From Shewanella surugensis (GTDB taxonomy: Bacteria; Pseudomonadota; Gammaproteobacteria; Enterobacterales; Shewanellaceae): 64,000 nt of DNA. The stretch spans positions 1 to 64,000 of the forward strand of contig NZ_JAKIKS010000002.1 in NCBI RefSeq assembly GCF_023284005.1, read 5' to 3'. Positions 12,401 to 21,248 of this stretch are shown piece by piece (the first letter of the stretch is position 1; each line of letters begins with the position of its first letter). The notes under the pieces are model-generated. The model worked only from the letters and a program-made list of their open reading frames with translations, was not told where the DNA came from and searched no databases. The position numbers were made by a program, and so were the translations under genes.

Positions 12401-12994
12401 ATCGGCTTCAGAAGAGCCACTGCTAACATAGGTATATGGAATAGGTGAAGCTTGAGAACCTAAGCTATCCACTGGAAGCCCGTGCCCCATATCACTGGCA
12501 TTGATAAATTCAAGTGCAGCACTGTTTTCAAAGTCTTCAAAACAATCTATGGTATTAATGCTACTCGCTAGCTCATCGGATAATTCAGACCAACTGCCAC
12601 TGTCTCCGACAAAGGAATATTCACGAATAAAACCAGTAAAAAAACCATAATTTTCTAACATAGAGTATGAGGATTTGCAGCCATTGTTTGCCTGATAAAT
12701 AAAGTTTGAACTGCTCAGCGCTGGAATATCTCCTCCCCCTTTAGTGTAATAAAGCTTGGTCGTTGAGGTTAAGCTTTCTCCCCTGTCATAAGGAGTTTCA
12801 GTCTCTTCGTCGTCTCCCATACTCCCCGAGGTATCAAAAATAATCAGCACTTGCGGACGGGCCCCCGAGCGGGCTGAAGATTCAAACACATAAAGCTGGG
12901 TATCATCACTATAACTGACACTAATGATTAGAAAAAATAAGCCACCGAAACATAAGCCCACCCATTTAACCTTCCATTTCATTAAATTATTCAT
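9428..12994 (-). CDS. pilY1: PilY1-type pilus tip adhesin
   Basis: A 1188-residue exported protein. A hydrophobic signal segment (about 8-29) is followed by a von Willebrand A-like domain with the MIDAS motif DTSGS near residue 54. The C-terminal half is a PilY1 beta-propeller containing a calcium-binding loop DANGDQLTD near residue 888. In Pseudomonas and Neisseria, PilY1/PilC sits at the pilus tip with the minor pilins, promotes pilus extension and surface sensing, and binds host or surface ligands through the N-terminal half. The gene follows pilX with a 2-base gap, so it is in the same operon and likely translationally coupled. Confidence 0.93.
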   Translation of the reverse strand: MNNLMKWKVKWVGLCFGGLFFLIISVSYSDDTQLYVFESSARSGARPQVLIIFDTSGSMGDDEETETPYDRGESLTSTTKLYYTKGGGDIPALSSSNFIYQANNGCKSSYSMLENYGFFTGFIREYSFVGDSGSWSELSDELASSINTIDCFEDFENSAALEFINASDMGHGLPVDSLGSQASPIPYTYVSSGSSEADIASALNKAKLTNLGIGKSVTLYTERYVTWYHSDKETLTSTRMEIAKRVIEDTLVTTPSVDFGLAVFNRNSNSKHGGRVVSGIQRLDTNDKIALINTVNNLDDDGSTPLCETLYEVYRYFSGKSVFYGDNDNTSMPSRDTSIELNGSYISPFDASQCANRAYVVYMTDGVPTNDTNANSYIDDLPGYRQSERTDYEYEYDCGNNRTCTRSGTSYLPALAGILNREDVNTNLAGEQYVTTFTIGFSEGAADAAPILQAAADYGGGLYFAANDASQLQAALQQIFSQILEVNASFTSPSIASNNFDRTQTFDSVYYAMFLPNKGPRWRGNLKKFKVTGAGDIVDKNDALAIGLDGNLKSSACSYWTHTSTCSAASGGGDGNDVRIGGVAEHLMNNNSSRTLYGDFGVSGMLSVFSKNNAISRAGSESDLASYMGVASSQLDSLFNWAKGQDVDDDDNDGSTSDNRQDIFGDPLHSKPLAINFGTPAVPDLRILVGTNHGVMHMFKDVGDSVSESWAFMPYELLPNLVDLRVNVPTGVHSVYGLDSPPIAYVETGSDGVEKAWVFFGMRRGGKSYYALDITLPDSPKMMWKISSDSSGMTELGQTWSKPVITFIPKSNVDTGGQGATPVLVFGAGYSPATKDGVEQGTPDAQGRGVFIVDAKTGELIHAFGAMTGSKVTNIPTLTDSIPSSVAVLDANGDQLTDRIYAADTGGNVWRMDLPGGDPFDSEHPWTAFKFAELGAEGLSNDRRFFSEPVAVQTVFTNISEVSIEEGGETTTTVTYQKVPYDAVVIGTGHRAQPSDLSRSDNFFTLQDRNVVTKSFTGTEDGDIPEPLTLDNLYDVTAAPPVTESEYLAFGQKRGWYYHFSDNGEKSLAAATIVEGTVFFTSYVPGDLNDTDQCLISGMGRLYGFNLHRGTRAYTHEYLEMGERVPDTPQLVIPANGSDDSYMYLIGIGAAGEEMERIEDPLDDCPPEDSQCIGGQPGVNRIYVHGHE

Positions 12995-12996
12995 GA

Positions 12997-13419
12997 TTAA
13001 TCCGCCAATACTTCTTGCTCTAAACCGGTCACAAAAGACAACTGAGCGGCATTATCGCGACCAAAACTCACTTGACTGGTTACCTCAACTTTTCGACAAG
13101 CCACTCCCGCCGTCGGACGAGTACTGCGCGCGCAGGGTACATCCCCTTCATTTAATGGAATTAGGGTACTCGTGGCTTGATAATCGGGATCATTGATCAC
13201 AAGCGAGTCATATAAATTCGCGAGTACACTGCCTTGGTTGTCGAGAACCACAGCATTGAGGGCCCCTTGCACAGCGACACTCGCCTTAACCCTATCGGCT
13301 CCGGCCTGTGACATGCGTAAAGATTGGGTTGAACTCATGGCAATTGCGACACCAACCACCGTCATAATGAGTAATATGATCAATGAAAAAAATAATACCA
13401 TCCCTTGCTGATCCTTCAT
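12997..13419 (-). CDS. pilX: Minor type IV pilin PilX
   Basis: A 140-residue protein starting MKDQQGMVLFFSLIILLIMT, the PilX N-terminal signature: cleavage after Gly, a long hydrophobic helix and no Glu5. PilX lacks Glu5 in other species too and, by analogy with GspK, may cap the minor-pilin complex. Members run about 140-200 residues, so this is at the short end. It lies immediately upstream of pilY1 and 124 bases after pilW. Confidence 0.87.
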   Translation of the reverse strand: MKDQQGMVLFFSLIILLIMTVVGVAIAMSSTQSLRMSQAGADRVKASVAVQGALNAVVLDNQGSVLANLYDSLVINDPDYQATSTLIPLNEGDVPCARSTRPTAGVACRKVEVTSQVSFGRDNAAQLSFVTGLEQEVLAD

Positions 13420-13543
13420 GAGACTGTCCTTAAGATTCCATTTAAAGTACGTTTAACGACATTAAAAATAATGATCTTCTTTCAATGCCCAACGTTAATC
13501 ACCTCCACCGTATAACCTGTTCTTTAACCTCCATTCAAACAGA

Positions 13544-14497
13544 TCAATCTGCTATGAGAGCATTTTCTAGTGCAAGCGTCTTCATCATTACTTTACGTCT
13601 AAAGCCGTCATTACTCGCGGCAATCTCTTTATCCCCTAATCGATAAGATGTCGTATTGGTAAAATTTTTATCTTCATACAATGTTCTGATTAATAAAAAT
13701 ATCCGTAATGCAACCGCGCCTTGGTCCCACATAAGAGACGTCACGTTCTCGGCTGGCATAAAGCTATCAGCACTTCTATCACCATCATTATCAAAGCCGT
13801 ATAGCACTCTTATATTTTCAACACCTTCAACCAATTGCTCTACACTGCTTGACGTTTTCATTCCGCCATTAGCCAAGATCCGCCTCATTAGAACAGGCAT
13901 GCCATTGTCTTCTTTAATAAAATACACATGATGCTGATACTCCCAAAAACGGGCATTGTCTAATATTGGCGTCGATTGATCTCCAGCAAAAAATATCGCT
14001 TCATTATTAGACATTCCGACATAATATCGATTGTCATCAAAAACAGTTACATTAGGCCCGATTAGTCGCTTAAGCTGTAATACATCGGTATTTGTCGTCA
14101 CCCCCGTTAGACAGTTCAACGATTCATCACTCACACCTTGCTCATAACCCCAAAGTAATCTAAAGTGCGCAGGCATTAAATTAGGAAAGCTCTCATTATT
14201 CAGCCCACTTCCTATACAGTCTTGTTCATCTGTCAAAGCGGGTGCGTTTATTTGTGTATTCACTCCCAGCAAAAAATCCTCACCCGTAAATTCGGCCATA
14301 AACCCCTGCATCTGTAGATCTCTCTCAATAAAATCTAGCGCGATACGGCCATTTTCTTGCAGTTGATTAAAATGACTCGTGGTGGTGACATTATTTGCAG
14401 ACATAATAAAAATAGTCAGTACACCTGCGCTCACAAATAAACCTATAACCATGGCTATCATAAGCTCAACAAGCGATAGTCCTTTTTGTCCGTGCAT
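13544..14497 (-). CDS. pilW: Minor type IV pilin PilW
   Basis: A 317-residue minor pilin with prepilin motif G-LSLVELMIAMVIGLFVSAG at the start, then the PilW-type body (ITSHF-like QLQENGRIALDFIERDLQMQGF segment and two Cys pairs). By family it forms the initiation complex at the pilus tip together with PilV, PilX, PilE, FimU and PilY1. It starts 14 bases after pilV ends, in the same operon. Confidence 0.9.
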   Translation of the reverse strand: MHGQKGLSLVELMIAMVIGLFVSAGVLTIFIMSANNVTTTSHFNQLQENGRIALDFIERDLQMQGFMAEFTGEDFLLGVNTQINAPALTDEQDCIGSGLNNESFPNLMPAHFRLLWGYEQGVSDESLNCLTGVTTNTDVLQLKRLIGPNVTVFDDNRYYVGMSNNEAIFFAGDQSTPILDNARFWEYQHHVYFIKEDNGMPVLMRRILANGGMKTSSSVEQLVEGVENIRVLYGFDNDGDRSADSFMPAENVTSLMWDQGAVALRIFLLIRTLYEDKNFTNTTSYRLGDKEIAASNDGFRRKVMMKTLALENALIAD

Positions 14498-14511
14498 TTA
14501 TGTTTACCTGT

Positions 14512-15063
14512 TTATATAATGAGTGTATTAATGACATAAACGCGTCGCCTTACACTACTCGTACCGCATGCTTGAACAAAGTCATCATATTTTGCTGCTC
14601 CATCACTCATACTATTAATGCCTCTCCAAGTCATCACGATTAACACATCACCATTTCCATTCGCTTGAATACACCCCACAGCGGAGTCTAAGCCTCCGAC
14701 ACTATTCTCGCCCTGGAGCTCATAACCACCACTCATGAGTAGCTGCCATTGATAACGATCCCAAGCCAGTGTTTGTGCGGGTGTACACATAGGAGAAGCC
14801 GAATTGGCAAGATCGCAGGCAGGTTCTGAAGACGTTGGGGCACTATTATAGGTCCCATTATAAGCTGCTATTTGAGTTGGATTGAGTTTCATCCGATTGA
14901 TCATATCGCTAGCTAACAAAGCCGCTTGTGTTTGCTGAAAAGATTCAAAGCTACTGCGTTTAGCTATTAAATGAAGATTAAAAATACCGATTAATCCGAC
15001 CACGAGAATAACGAGTGCAACTAATACTTCAATTAACGTGAATCCTTGTTGCCATTTTTTCAT
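14512..15063 (-). CDS. pilV: Minor type IV pilin PilV
   Basis: A 183-residue minor pilin. The motif QQGFTLIEVLVALVILVVGL gives a prepilin cleavage site and Glu5 followed by the hydrophobic helix. The SFQQTQAALLASDMINRMK segment is typical of PilV. It is the first gene of the pilV-W-X-Y1-E operon. A fimT/fimU gene, usually found just upstream of pilV, is absent here. The 200-base gap before it, up to ispH, should contain the operon promoter. Confidence 0.9.
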   Translation of the reverse strand: MKKWQQGFTLIEVLVALVILVVGLIGIFNLHLIAKRSSFESFQQTQAALLASDMINRMKLNPTQIAAYNGTYNSAPTSSEPACDLANSASPMCTPAQTLAWDRYQWQLLMSGGYELQGENSVGGLDSAVGCIQANGNGDVLIVMTWRGINSMSDGAAKYDDFVQACGTSSVRRRVYVINTLII

Positions 15064-15223
15064 CCTTGTATCCTCTACTGATATGATTACAGAGGAAAAA
15101 AACTTTGTTTAAGTAAGTGATCAATATTGAGCTTATACTCAAAATAACCCTAACAAAAATCCAAGCTAACAATGCTAAAGTATAGTATAAAGATGAGGGG
15201 AAGGAGGGATTAATAAGAAAAAC

Positions 15224-15250
15224 ATAAAAAAGAGGCTGAACGCCTCTTCT
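15224..15250 (-). terminator. Terminator of the ileS-ispH operon
   Basis: On the minus strand AAGAGGC and GCCTCTT enclose GTTCA and are followed by a T run, directly after the ispH stop. Confidence 0.75.
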
Positions 15251-15266
15251 TTCATCACGTTATAAG

Positions 15267-16196
15267 TTAACGCAATTCAGCGGGGACCGCAAAAACAGTA
15301 TCTTCTTTTCGTCCTTCCACTTCAGTGATCACACTCGGTGCAAGCTCTGCAATGGCTTTAATTACCTGTTGAACTAAAACTTCAGGAGCTGATGCCCCAG
15401 CTGTCACAGCGACTCTAGTGACATTATCAAACCACAGAGCCTTGACATCATCGGCATTATCTACAAGGTAAGAATTCGTCCCCTTCTTCTGTGCCAGTTC
15501 TTTTAAACGATTCGAGTTAGAACTGTTCTTAGAACCCACCACAATGAATAAATCGACATCTTCAGCCACATTTCTTACCGCATCTTGGCGATTTTGTGTT
15601 GCATAACAAATATCATCTTTACGCGGTCCTTCAATAGCAGGAAAACGCTGCTGAAGTGCTTTAATCACATCAGCGGTATCATCCATAGATAACGTCGTTT
15701 GCGTCACAAAACACAAATTATCAGGATTTTTAACCTTGAGATTTTCAACATCTGTAGACGACTCGACTATATGTACCCCACCATCAGGGTTATCATATTG
15801 CCCCATAGTACCTTCGACTTCAGGATGTCCCTCATGACCAATTAAAATGCATTCAATCGCCTTACGGCTCGCTCTAGTAACCTGTAAATGCACTTTAGTG
15901 ACCAATGGGCATGTCGCATCAAACACTTTAAGCCCACGTTTTTTTGCCTCCCGACGAACTGCTTGTGACACACCATGCGCACTAAAAATCACAATGCTAT
16001 CATCAGGAACTTGATGCAGCTCTTCAACAAAAACGGCACCACGATCCTTAAGATTCTGTACCACATAGCGATTATGTACCACCTCATGTCTCACATAAAT
16101 AGGCGGTGAAAATAGCTCTAATGCACGCTCGACAATACTGATCGCTCTATCGACGCCGGCGCAGAAACCACGAGGATTAGCCAAAAGAATATTCAT
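15267..16196 (-). CDS. ispH: 4-hydroxy-3-methylbut-2-enyl diphosphate reductase
   Basis: A 309-residue iron-sulfur enzyme of the non-mevalonate isoprenoid pathway; it makes IPP and DMAPP from HMBPP. The three cluster cysteines are in [12 protein letters not shown] (residue 12), [12 protein letters not shown] (about 96) and [11 protein letters not shown] (about 197). [10 protein letters not shown] and the [14 protein letters not shown] motif match active-site histidines and glutamate. The ATG overlaps the fkpB stop by four bases (ATGA), so it is translationally coupled as the last gene of ileS-lspA-fkpB-ispH. Confidence 0.97.
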   Translation of the reverse strand: MNILLANPRGFCAGVDRAISIVERALELFSPPIYVRHEVVHNRYVVQNLKDRGAVFVEELHQVPDDSIVIFSAHGVSQAVRREAKKRGLKVFDATCPLVTKVHLQVTRASRKAIECILIGHEGHPEVEGTMGQYDNPDGGVHIVESSTDVENLKVKNPDNLCFVTQTTLSMDDTADVIKALQQRFPAIEGPRKDDICYATQNRQDAVRNVAEDVDLFIVVGSKNSSNSNRLKELAQKKGTNSYLVDNADDVKALWFDNVTRVAVTAGASAPEVLVQQVIKAIAELAPSVITEVEGRKEDTVFAVPAELR

Positions 16197-16621
16197 TTAT
16201 CAAGCACCTCAACCACTTCAAGCTCAAAAGTAAGCACTTGCCCTGCGAGGGGGTGATTTAAGTCCACCGTCACAGAATCACCGAGTACTTCTCTTACTAT
16301 TCCGGGGATCTCACTGCCCCCAGGACCAGCAAAACTCACAATAACCCCAGCCTCTAAAGATAAGTCTGCAGGGAAACGACTCTTATCCATATGATGTATA
16401 GCATCAGGATTTGAGTCCCCAAAAGCATCTTTAGGCTGTAAAGTAAAACGGTGCTTATCTCCTTGTTTGAGTCCTTTAATTTCAGACTCAAATGCTGGAC
16501 TTAAACTTTCATCACCGATATTAAATCGAGCTGGTTTACCTGATGCTTTTGTATTATCAGCAGTTGAACCATCTTCGAGTAAGATATTCATATGACATAA
16601 AATAGAGGACATACTCGACAT
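16193..16621 (-). CDS. fkpB: FKBP-type peptidyl-prolyl cis-trans isomerase (FkpB/SlpA)
   Basis: A 142-residue FKBP of the SlyD/SlpA class, with N- and C-terminal FKBP strands around an IF chaperone insert ([20 protein letters not shown]). The region [20 protein letters not shown] is the family C-terminus. A good ribosome binding site (AAGGGG) overlaps the lspA stop, 8 bases before the ATG. Its position between lspA and ispH is the same as in E. coli. It likely has prolyl isomerase and chaperone activity in the cytoplasm. Confidence 0.93.
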   Translation of the reverse strand: MSSMSSILCHMNILLEDGSTADNTKASGKPARFNIGDESLSPAFESEIKGLKQGDKHRFTLQPKDAFGDSNPDAIHHMDKSRFPADLSLEAGVIVSFAGPGGSEIPGIVREVLGDSVTVDLNHPLAGQVLTFELEVVEVLDK

Positions 16622-16625
16622 TAAA

Positions 16626-17141
16626 CTACCCCTTCACATCATCATTGGCTTTCTTGCTCTCTTTTCCAGCAACCAATGAATCGAGAATAATTAATCCTGC
16701 ACCCACACAAATAGCAGAATCCGCTAAGTTAAATGCCGGAAAATGACTATTTTTCCAATACACATCCAAAAAATCAACAACAAAACCATGTTGTAACCGA
16801 TCAATTAAATTACCTAATGCACCACCTATGACCAAGGTGTAAGCTAAATTAAGCCGCCAAGCTTTAAAGGATTGCTGTCTTAACCAAAAGCTCAATAATA
16901 AGCTAAACCCTATTGCAACGACGGTAAATAACCAACGCTGCCAGCCGCCGGCATCGCTTAAAAAGCTGAACGCTGCCCCATAATTTCGCACATAGGTAAA
17001 ATTAAAAAATGGCAACAACTGTATAGAGTCATAAAGTGCAAAATTCGATAACACCCATTGCTTTGACAGTTGATCGGCCAATAATACTAACGCAACAACC
17101 CAGTACCAACGTAAGCCACTCTCTTTCCAACTCGACGGCAT
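16626..17141 (-). CDS. lspA: Lipoprotein signal peptidase (prolipoprotein signal peptidase II)
   Basis: A 171-residue, four-helix inner-membrane aspartyl peptidase that removes signal peptides from diacylglyceryl-modified prolipoproteins. The catalytic aspartates are in GGALGNLIDRLQHGFVVDFLD and FNLADSAI. The conserved N-terminal DQLSKQWVL and YVRNYGAAFSFL motifs are present. It follows ileS by 12 bases in the ileS-lspA-fkpB-ispH operon. Confidence 0.97.
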   Translation of the reverse strand: MPSSWKESGLRWYWVVALVLLADQLSKQWVLSNFALYDSIQLLPFFNFTYVRNYGAAFSFLSDAGGWQRWLFTVVAIGFSLLLSFWLRQQSFKAWRLNLAYTLVIGGALGNLIDRLQHGFVVDFLDVYWKNSHFPAFNLADSAICVGAGLIILDSLVAGKESKKANDDVKG

Positions 17142-17153
17142 AACTCTTTCCTT

Positions 17154-19976
17154 TTATGCAAACTGACGAATTTCACCGTCACCTTCAATATTGGTCACGC
17201 AGCGTGTACACAAGCTAGGGTGAGCTTCGACTTGACCCACATCTTCTCTATGATGCCAACAGCGTTCACACTTTGGCGCCTCTGTTTTATGCAAGCCGAG
17301 TTTCAAGCTATTCAAATCTGTATCAATCGCATTTTCAGGCGCGTCAGCCAATGCACACAAGGTTGCTTCAGACGTTAATAGTGCAAACCGTAATTCATCA
17401 CCGATAAGGTTTAAAGTTGACAGTAGCTCAGGCTCAACATATAACGTGACTTTAGCCTCTAATGCCCCACCAATTTGCTTATCGCGTCGAGCTTGCTCAA
17501 TGACTTTATTGACTTCAGCACGAACACTAAGCAATTGCTCCCAAAAGTCATCACTTAAATCATTGTCTAATGTGATAAATTCAAGACCTTGAAACCACTC
17601 TTGGGTAAAGACGAATTGCTCGCGCTCACCCGGTAATAATTGCCAAATCTCATCAGCCGTAAAACTTAAAATAGGCGCAATCCAACGCACCATGGCTTCA
17701 CTAATGAGATAAAGTGCTGACTGACAACTGCGACGAGCATGACCATCTTGCTTAGCGGTATATTGTCTGTCTTTAATAATGTCTAAGTAAAAGCTGCCTA
17801 ACTCAATAGAACAAAATTGCATCAACTTTTGCGTCACTAAATGGAAATTATATTGCTCATATGCCTCTAACAATTCTTCTTGCAATACTGACGCACGACG
17901 GAGCACCCAACGATCAAGTGCCACCATATCTTCAATAGCAACAATATCAGTAATGGGATCAAATCCATTAATATTGGCTAACAAGAAACGAGCAGTGTTG
18001 CGTATACGACGATAAGCATCAGCGCTGCGTTTTAAAATCTCATCAGAGACCGTCATTTCACCGCTATAATCTGTTGCCGCTACCCATAAGCGTAAAATAT
18101 CTGCGCCTAATTTATTGGTGACATGCTGCGGTGAAATTACATTCCCAACAGACTTTGACATCTTACGACCTTTACCATCAACGGTAAAACCATGGGTTAA
18201 CACTTGCTTATAAGGGGCTTTACCGTTCATTGCTGTTGAAATCATCAAAGATGACATGAACCAACCGCGATGTTGATCTGAGCCTTCTAAATATAAATCG
18301 ATATCATGGCCATTAAACTCTGGCCTTGAAGCCACAACTGTCGAGAAACTCGAGCCTGAGTCATACCATACATCTAAGGTATCCGTCACTTTACGGTATT
18401 GATCCGCCTCATCACCTAAAAGCTCCTGAGCATCCAGATCCCACCAAGCTTGAATACCTTCTTGTTCGATACGATTAGCCACTCTTTCCATTAAAGAGAC
18501 ACTGTCCGGATGTAACTCTTCCGTTTCTCGATGAACAAACAAGGCAATGGGGACGCCCCAGGTACGTTGTCTTGAAATACACCAATCAGGACGGTTCTCA
18601 ACCATTTTTTCAATTCGGCTTTGTCCCCAATCTGGGATCCATTGAGTTTGCTCTATTTCACTCAATGCTTGTTTTCTTAAGCCGTTATTATCCATAGAGA
18701 TAAACCATTGAGGTGTGGCTCTAAAAATAATCGGCGTTTTGTGGCGCCAGCAATGTGGGTAACTATGAGAGATATCGACGTAATGCATTAACGCCTTTTT
18801 TTCAGCTAAAAGCTCAATGACATTTTTATTCGCTTTGAAAACATGTTGTCCCGCAAAAATCTCAGTATCAGGCTTAAAAACACCGTTATCACCAACGGGG
18901 TTGGCTACTTCAAGCCCATATTGTTGACCGACAATAAAATCGTCTTGGCCGTGACCTGGCGCAGTGTGTACCACTCCCGTGCCCGACTCAACAGTCACAT
19001 GGTCGCCCAAAATAACAGGTACATCAAAATCATAGAAAGGGTGATTAAACCTTAATAATTCAAGCTCGCTACCTTTAATATGACCAAGAATGCTATGAGA
19101 ATCTGCACCATAACGTTCAACGCAAGACTCAGCTAACGCTTCAGCTATCACGAAAGCCTGCTTCTCATCTTCGTTGATCATTTCAACTAGCACATAATCT
19201 ATATTCGCGGCTACCGATAACGCACGGTTCGCGGGTAATGTCCAAGGTGTTGTGGTCCAAATCATCATCGATACTTTTGCCGAATAATCACTCAAACCAA
19301 ATTTAGAGAGTAACTCAGCCTTATTAACTACCGAAAAAGCCACATCGATAGCGGGTGACATTTTATCTTCATATTCAACTTCCGCTTCAGCCAATGCCGA
19401 ACCGCAATCGGTGCACCAATGCACAGGCTTAACACCTTTGTGCAAATGCCCACTATCAATCACTTTTGATAATGAGCGAACAATGTTTGCTTCTGTACTG
19501 AAATCCATTGTTAAATACGGGTTTTGCCAATCAGCAAATACACCTAAACGAATAAAGTCATCCCGCTGCCCATCCACTTGCTTAGCCGCATACTCTCGGC
19601 ATTTTTGGCGAAAATCACTGGCACTGATCTTATGGCCTGGCTTACCGACTTTTTGCTCAACTTTGAGTTCAATAGGTAATCCATGACAATCCCAACCTGG
19701 GATATAAGGTGCGTCAAACCCTGATAACGTTTTCGCTTTAATAATAATATCTTTTAAGATTTTATTAACCGAATGCCCAATATGAATATCACCATTGGCG
19801 TAAGGGGGGCCATCATGCAAAATAAAAGGTTTACAGCCAACACGACTATCACGGATCTGCTGATACAGTCCGTGTTCGGTCCAGGATTTCAACATCTCTG
19901 GCTCACGATTAGCCAAATTACCACGCATCGGAAAATCAGTTTCCGGCAAATTCAAAGTAGATTTATAGTCGCTCAT
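17154..19976 (-). CDS. ileS: Isoleucyl-tRNA synthetase
   Basis: A 940-residue class I synthetase, the normal length for this group. The HIGH motif is in [16 protein letters not shown] near residue 60, the CP1 editing domain lies around 200-400 ([13 protein letters not shown]), and KMSKS is in [10 protein letters not shown] near residue 605. The C-terminal zinc finger has paired cysteines ([12 protein letters not shown] and LCTRC). It charges tRNA-Ile in the cytoplasm. It lies 31 bases after ribF on the same strand. Confidence 0.98.
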   Translation of the reverse strand: MSDYKSTLNLPETDFPMRGNLANREPEMLKSWTEHGLYQQIRDSRVGCKPFILHDGPPYANGDIHIGHSVNKILKDIIIKAKTLSGFDAPYIPGWDCHGLPIELKVEQKVGKPGHKISASDFRQKCREYAAKQVDGQRDDFIRLGVFADWQNPYLTMDFSTEANIVRSLSKVIDSGHLHKGVKPVHWCTDCGSALAEAEVEYEDKMSPAIDVAFSVVNKAELLSKFGLSDYSAKVSMMIWTTTPWTLPANRALSVAANIDYVLVEMINEDEKQAFVIAEALAESCVERYGADSHSILGHIKGSELELLRFNHPFYDFDVPVILGDHVTVESGTGVVHTAPGHGQDDFIVGQQYGLEVANPVGDNGVFKPDTEIFAGQHVFKANKNVIELLAEKKALMHYVDISHSYPHCWRHKTPIIFRATPQWFISMDNNGLRKQALSEIEQTQWIPDWGQSRIEKMVENRPDWCISRQRTWGVPIALFVHRETEELHPDSVSLMERVANRIEQEGIQAWWDLDAQELLGDEADQYRKVTDTLDVWYDSGSSFSTVVASRPEFNGHDIDLYLEGSDQHRGWFMSSLMISTAMNGKAPYKQVLTHGFTVDGKGRKMSKSVGNVISPQHVTNKLGADILRLWVAATDYSGEMTVSDEILKRSADAYRRIRNTARFLLANINGFDPITDIVAIEDMVALDRWVLRRASVLQEELLEAYEQYNFHLVTQKLMQFCSIELGSFYLDIIKDRQYTAKQDGHARRSCQSALYLISEAMVRWIAPILSFTADEIWQLLPGEREQFVFTQEWFQGLEFITLDNDLSDDFWEQLLSVRAEVNKVIEQARRDKQIGGALEAKVTLYVEPELLSTLNLIGDELRFALLTSEATLCALADAPENAIDTDLNSLKLGLHKTEAPKCERCWHHREDVGQVEAHPSLCTRCVTNIEGDGEIRQFA

Positions 19977-20007
19977 TGATCCTACACCGTATTATTAGCT
20001 AACGTTA

Positions 20008-20943
20008 TTAGCCAGCATCACTGCCAAGCAAAGCTTTTGCTTTGTCGGCATCATTTTTAATTTGTTGTTTAAGCGCATCTAAAGACTTAAATAGCTGCTC
20101 ATTTCTAATTTTTGCCACCAGTTCCACCATAACGGCTTTACCATAGAGATCACCTGAAAAATCAAATAGGTGAACTTCTAATTGGCACTTTTGACCCTTG
20201 ATTGTAGGCCTAAAACCCACATTGGCGACTCCTTCGTAAATATCGCTTCCTTGCCAATAAAATTTGACAGCAAAAACCCCTTTAACAGGACTCACTTTTC
20301 GTTTTAATGCAATATTTGCAGTTGGAAAGCCAAGCGTTCGCCCTATCTGGTCACCATGGAACACTTTACCACTTAACACAAAAGGATGTCCTAATAAACG
20401 CCTTGCTTGCTCTAGGTTACCTTTAGCCAGCACATCTCTAACTTCTGTGGAACTGACTCGTTTATCTGCCAGCATAAAACTTTGCGTACTCACCACAGCA
20501 AAGCCATTTTCTTCGCCGGCACGCTTAAGCATAGAAAAATTGCCTTTACGCTGCCGCCCAAAACAAAAATCATCACCCACAACAAGATATTTGACACCGA
20601 GTTTTATCACTAAAAGATCATCAATAAACTCATCAGCGGACAAAGTGGCAAACTTAGTATTAAAATTTACGCATAAAAGTCTATCGATCCCAAACTCATC
20701 GAGTAAAGCCAACTTATCACGTAATGAACTTAATCTCGCAGGTGCATTCTCACCGTTAAATAATTCTTGTGGCTGAGGCTCAAAGGTCATCAAAGTCGCG
20801 GGCAAGTTAAGGTGCCTCGCTTTTTTAACCAGTTGAGTAATCACTTCAGCATGACCACGATGAACACCATCAAAGTTCCCTATGGTGAGTACACAAGCGT
20901 GATGCGCTGGTAAAATGTTATGGATCCCGCGAATTAATTCCAT
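20008..20943 (-). CDS. ribF: Bifunctional riboflavin kinase / FAD synthetase
   Basis: A 311-residue enzyme that turns riboflavin into FMN and then FAD. The N-terminal FAD synthetase domain starts at CVLTIGNFDGVHRGH (nucleotidyltransferase GxFDGxHxGH motif) and contains FCFGRQRKGN and SSTEVR. The C-terminal flavokinase domain (about 185-305) has GRTLGFPTANI and GVANVGFRPT. It is upstream of ileS, as in E. coli. Confidence 0.96.
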   Translation of the reverse strand: MELIRGIHNILPAHHACVLTIGNFDGVHRGHAEVITQLVKKARHLNLPATLMTFEPQPQELFNGENAPARLSSLRDKLALLDEFGIDRLLCVNFNTKFATLSADEFIDDLLVIKLGVKYLVVGDDFCFGRQRKGNFSMLKRAGEENGFAVVSTQSFMLADKRVSSTEVRDVLAKGNLEQARRLLGHPFVLSGKVFHGDQIGRTLGFPTANIALKRKVSPVKGVFAVKFYWQGSDIYEGVANVGFRPTIKGQKCQLEVHLFDFSGDLYGKAVMVELVAKIRNEQLFKSLDALKQQIKNDADKAKALLGSDAG

Positions 20944-21248
20944 TCTTAATATGATAAGCCTATCTAAATGGGCGGATTATATACTATAGCCAAACGACTT
21001 GGAAATGAGAATACCGCCTAAATTCGAACACTTCCACTCACAACTTTCATTTATGTCAAAGTCTCGTTATTGATATAGCAATAAAAGAAACACTTTCCAC
21101 GTCAACATTAACACTAACCTTCTGTTATTATACTAATTAAACAATATATCAATCACAATATCAAAACGGTTTACAGTCAAGGCTTTAACATAATAATCCA
21201 AAATAAAATAGTGAGATGTTAATTTTTAAGGCACAATGATTTTACATT
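20944..21248. other. Intergenic region between murJ and ribF
   Basis: About 305 AT-rich bases on the downstream side of murJ and the upstream side of ribF. It should carry the ribF operon promoter. No terminator, RNA gene or coding frame is supported. Confidence 0.4.
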
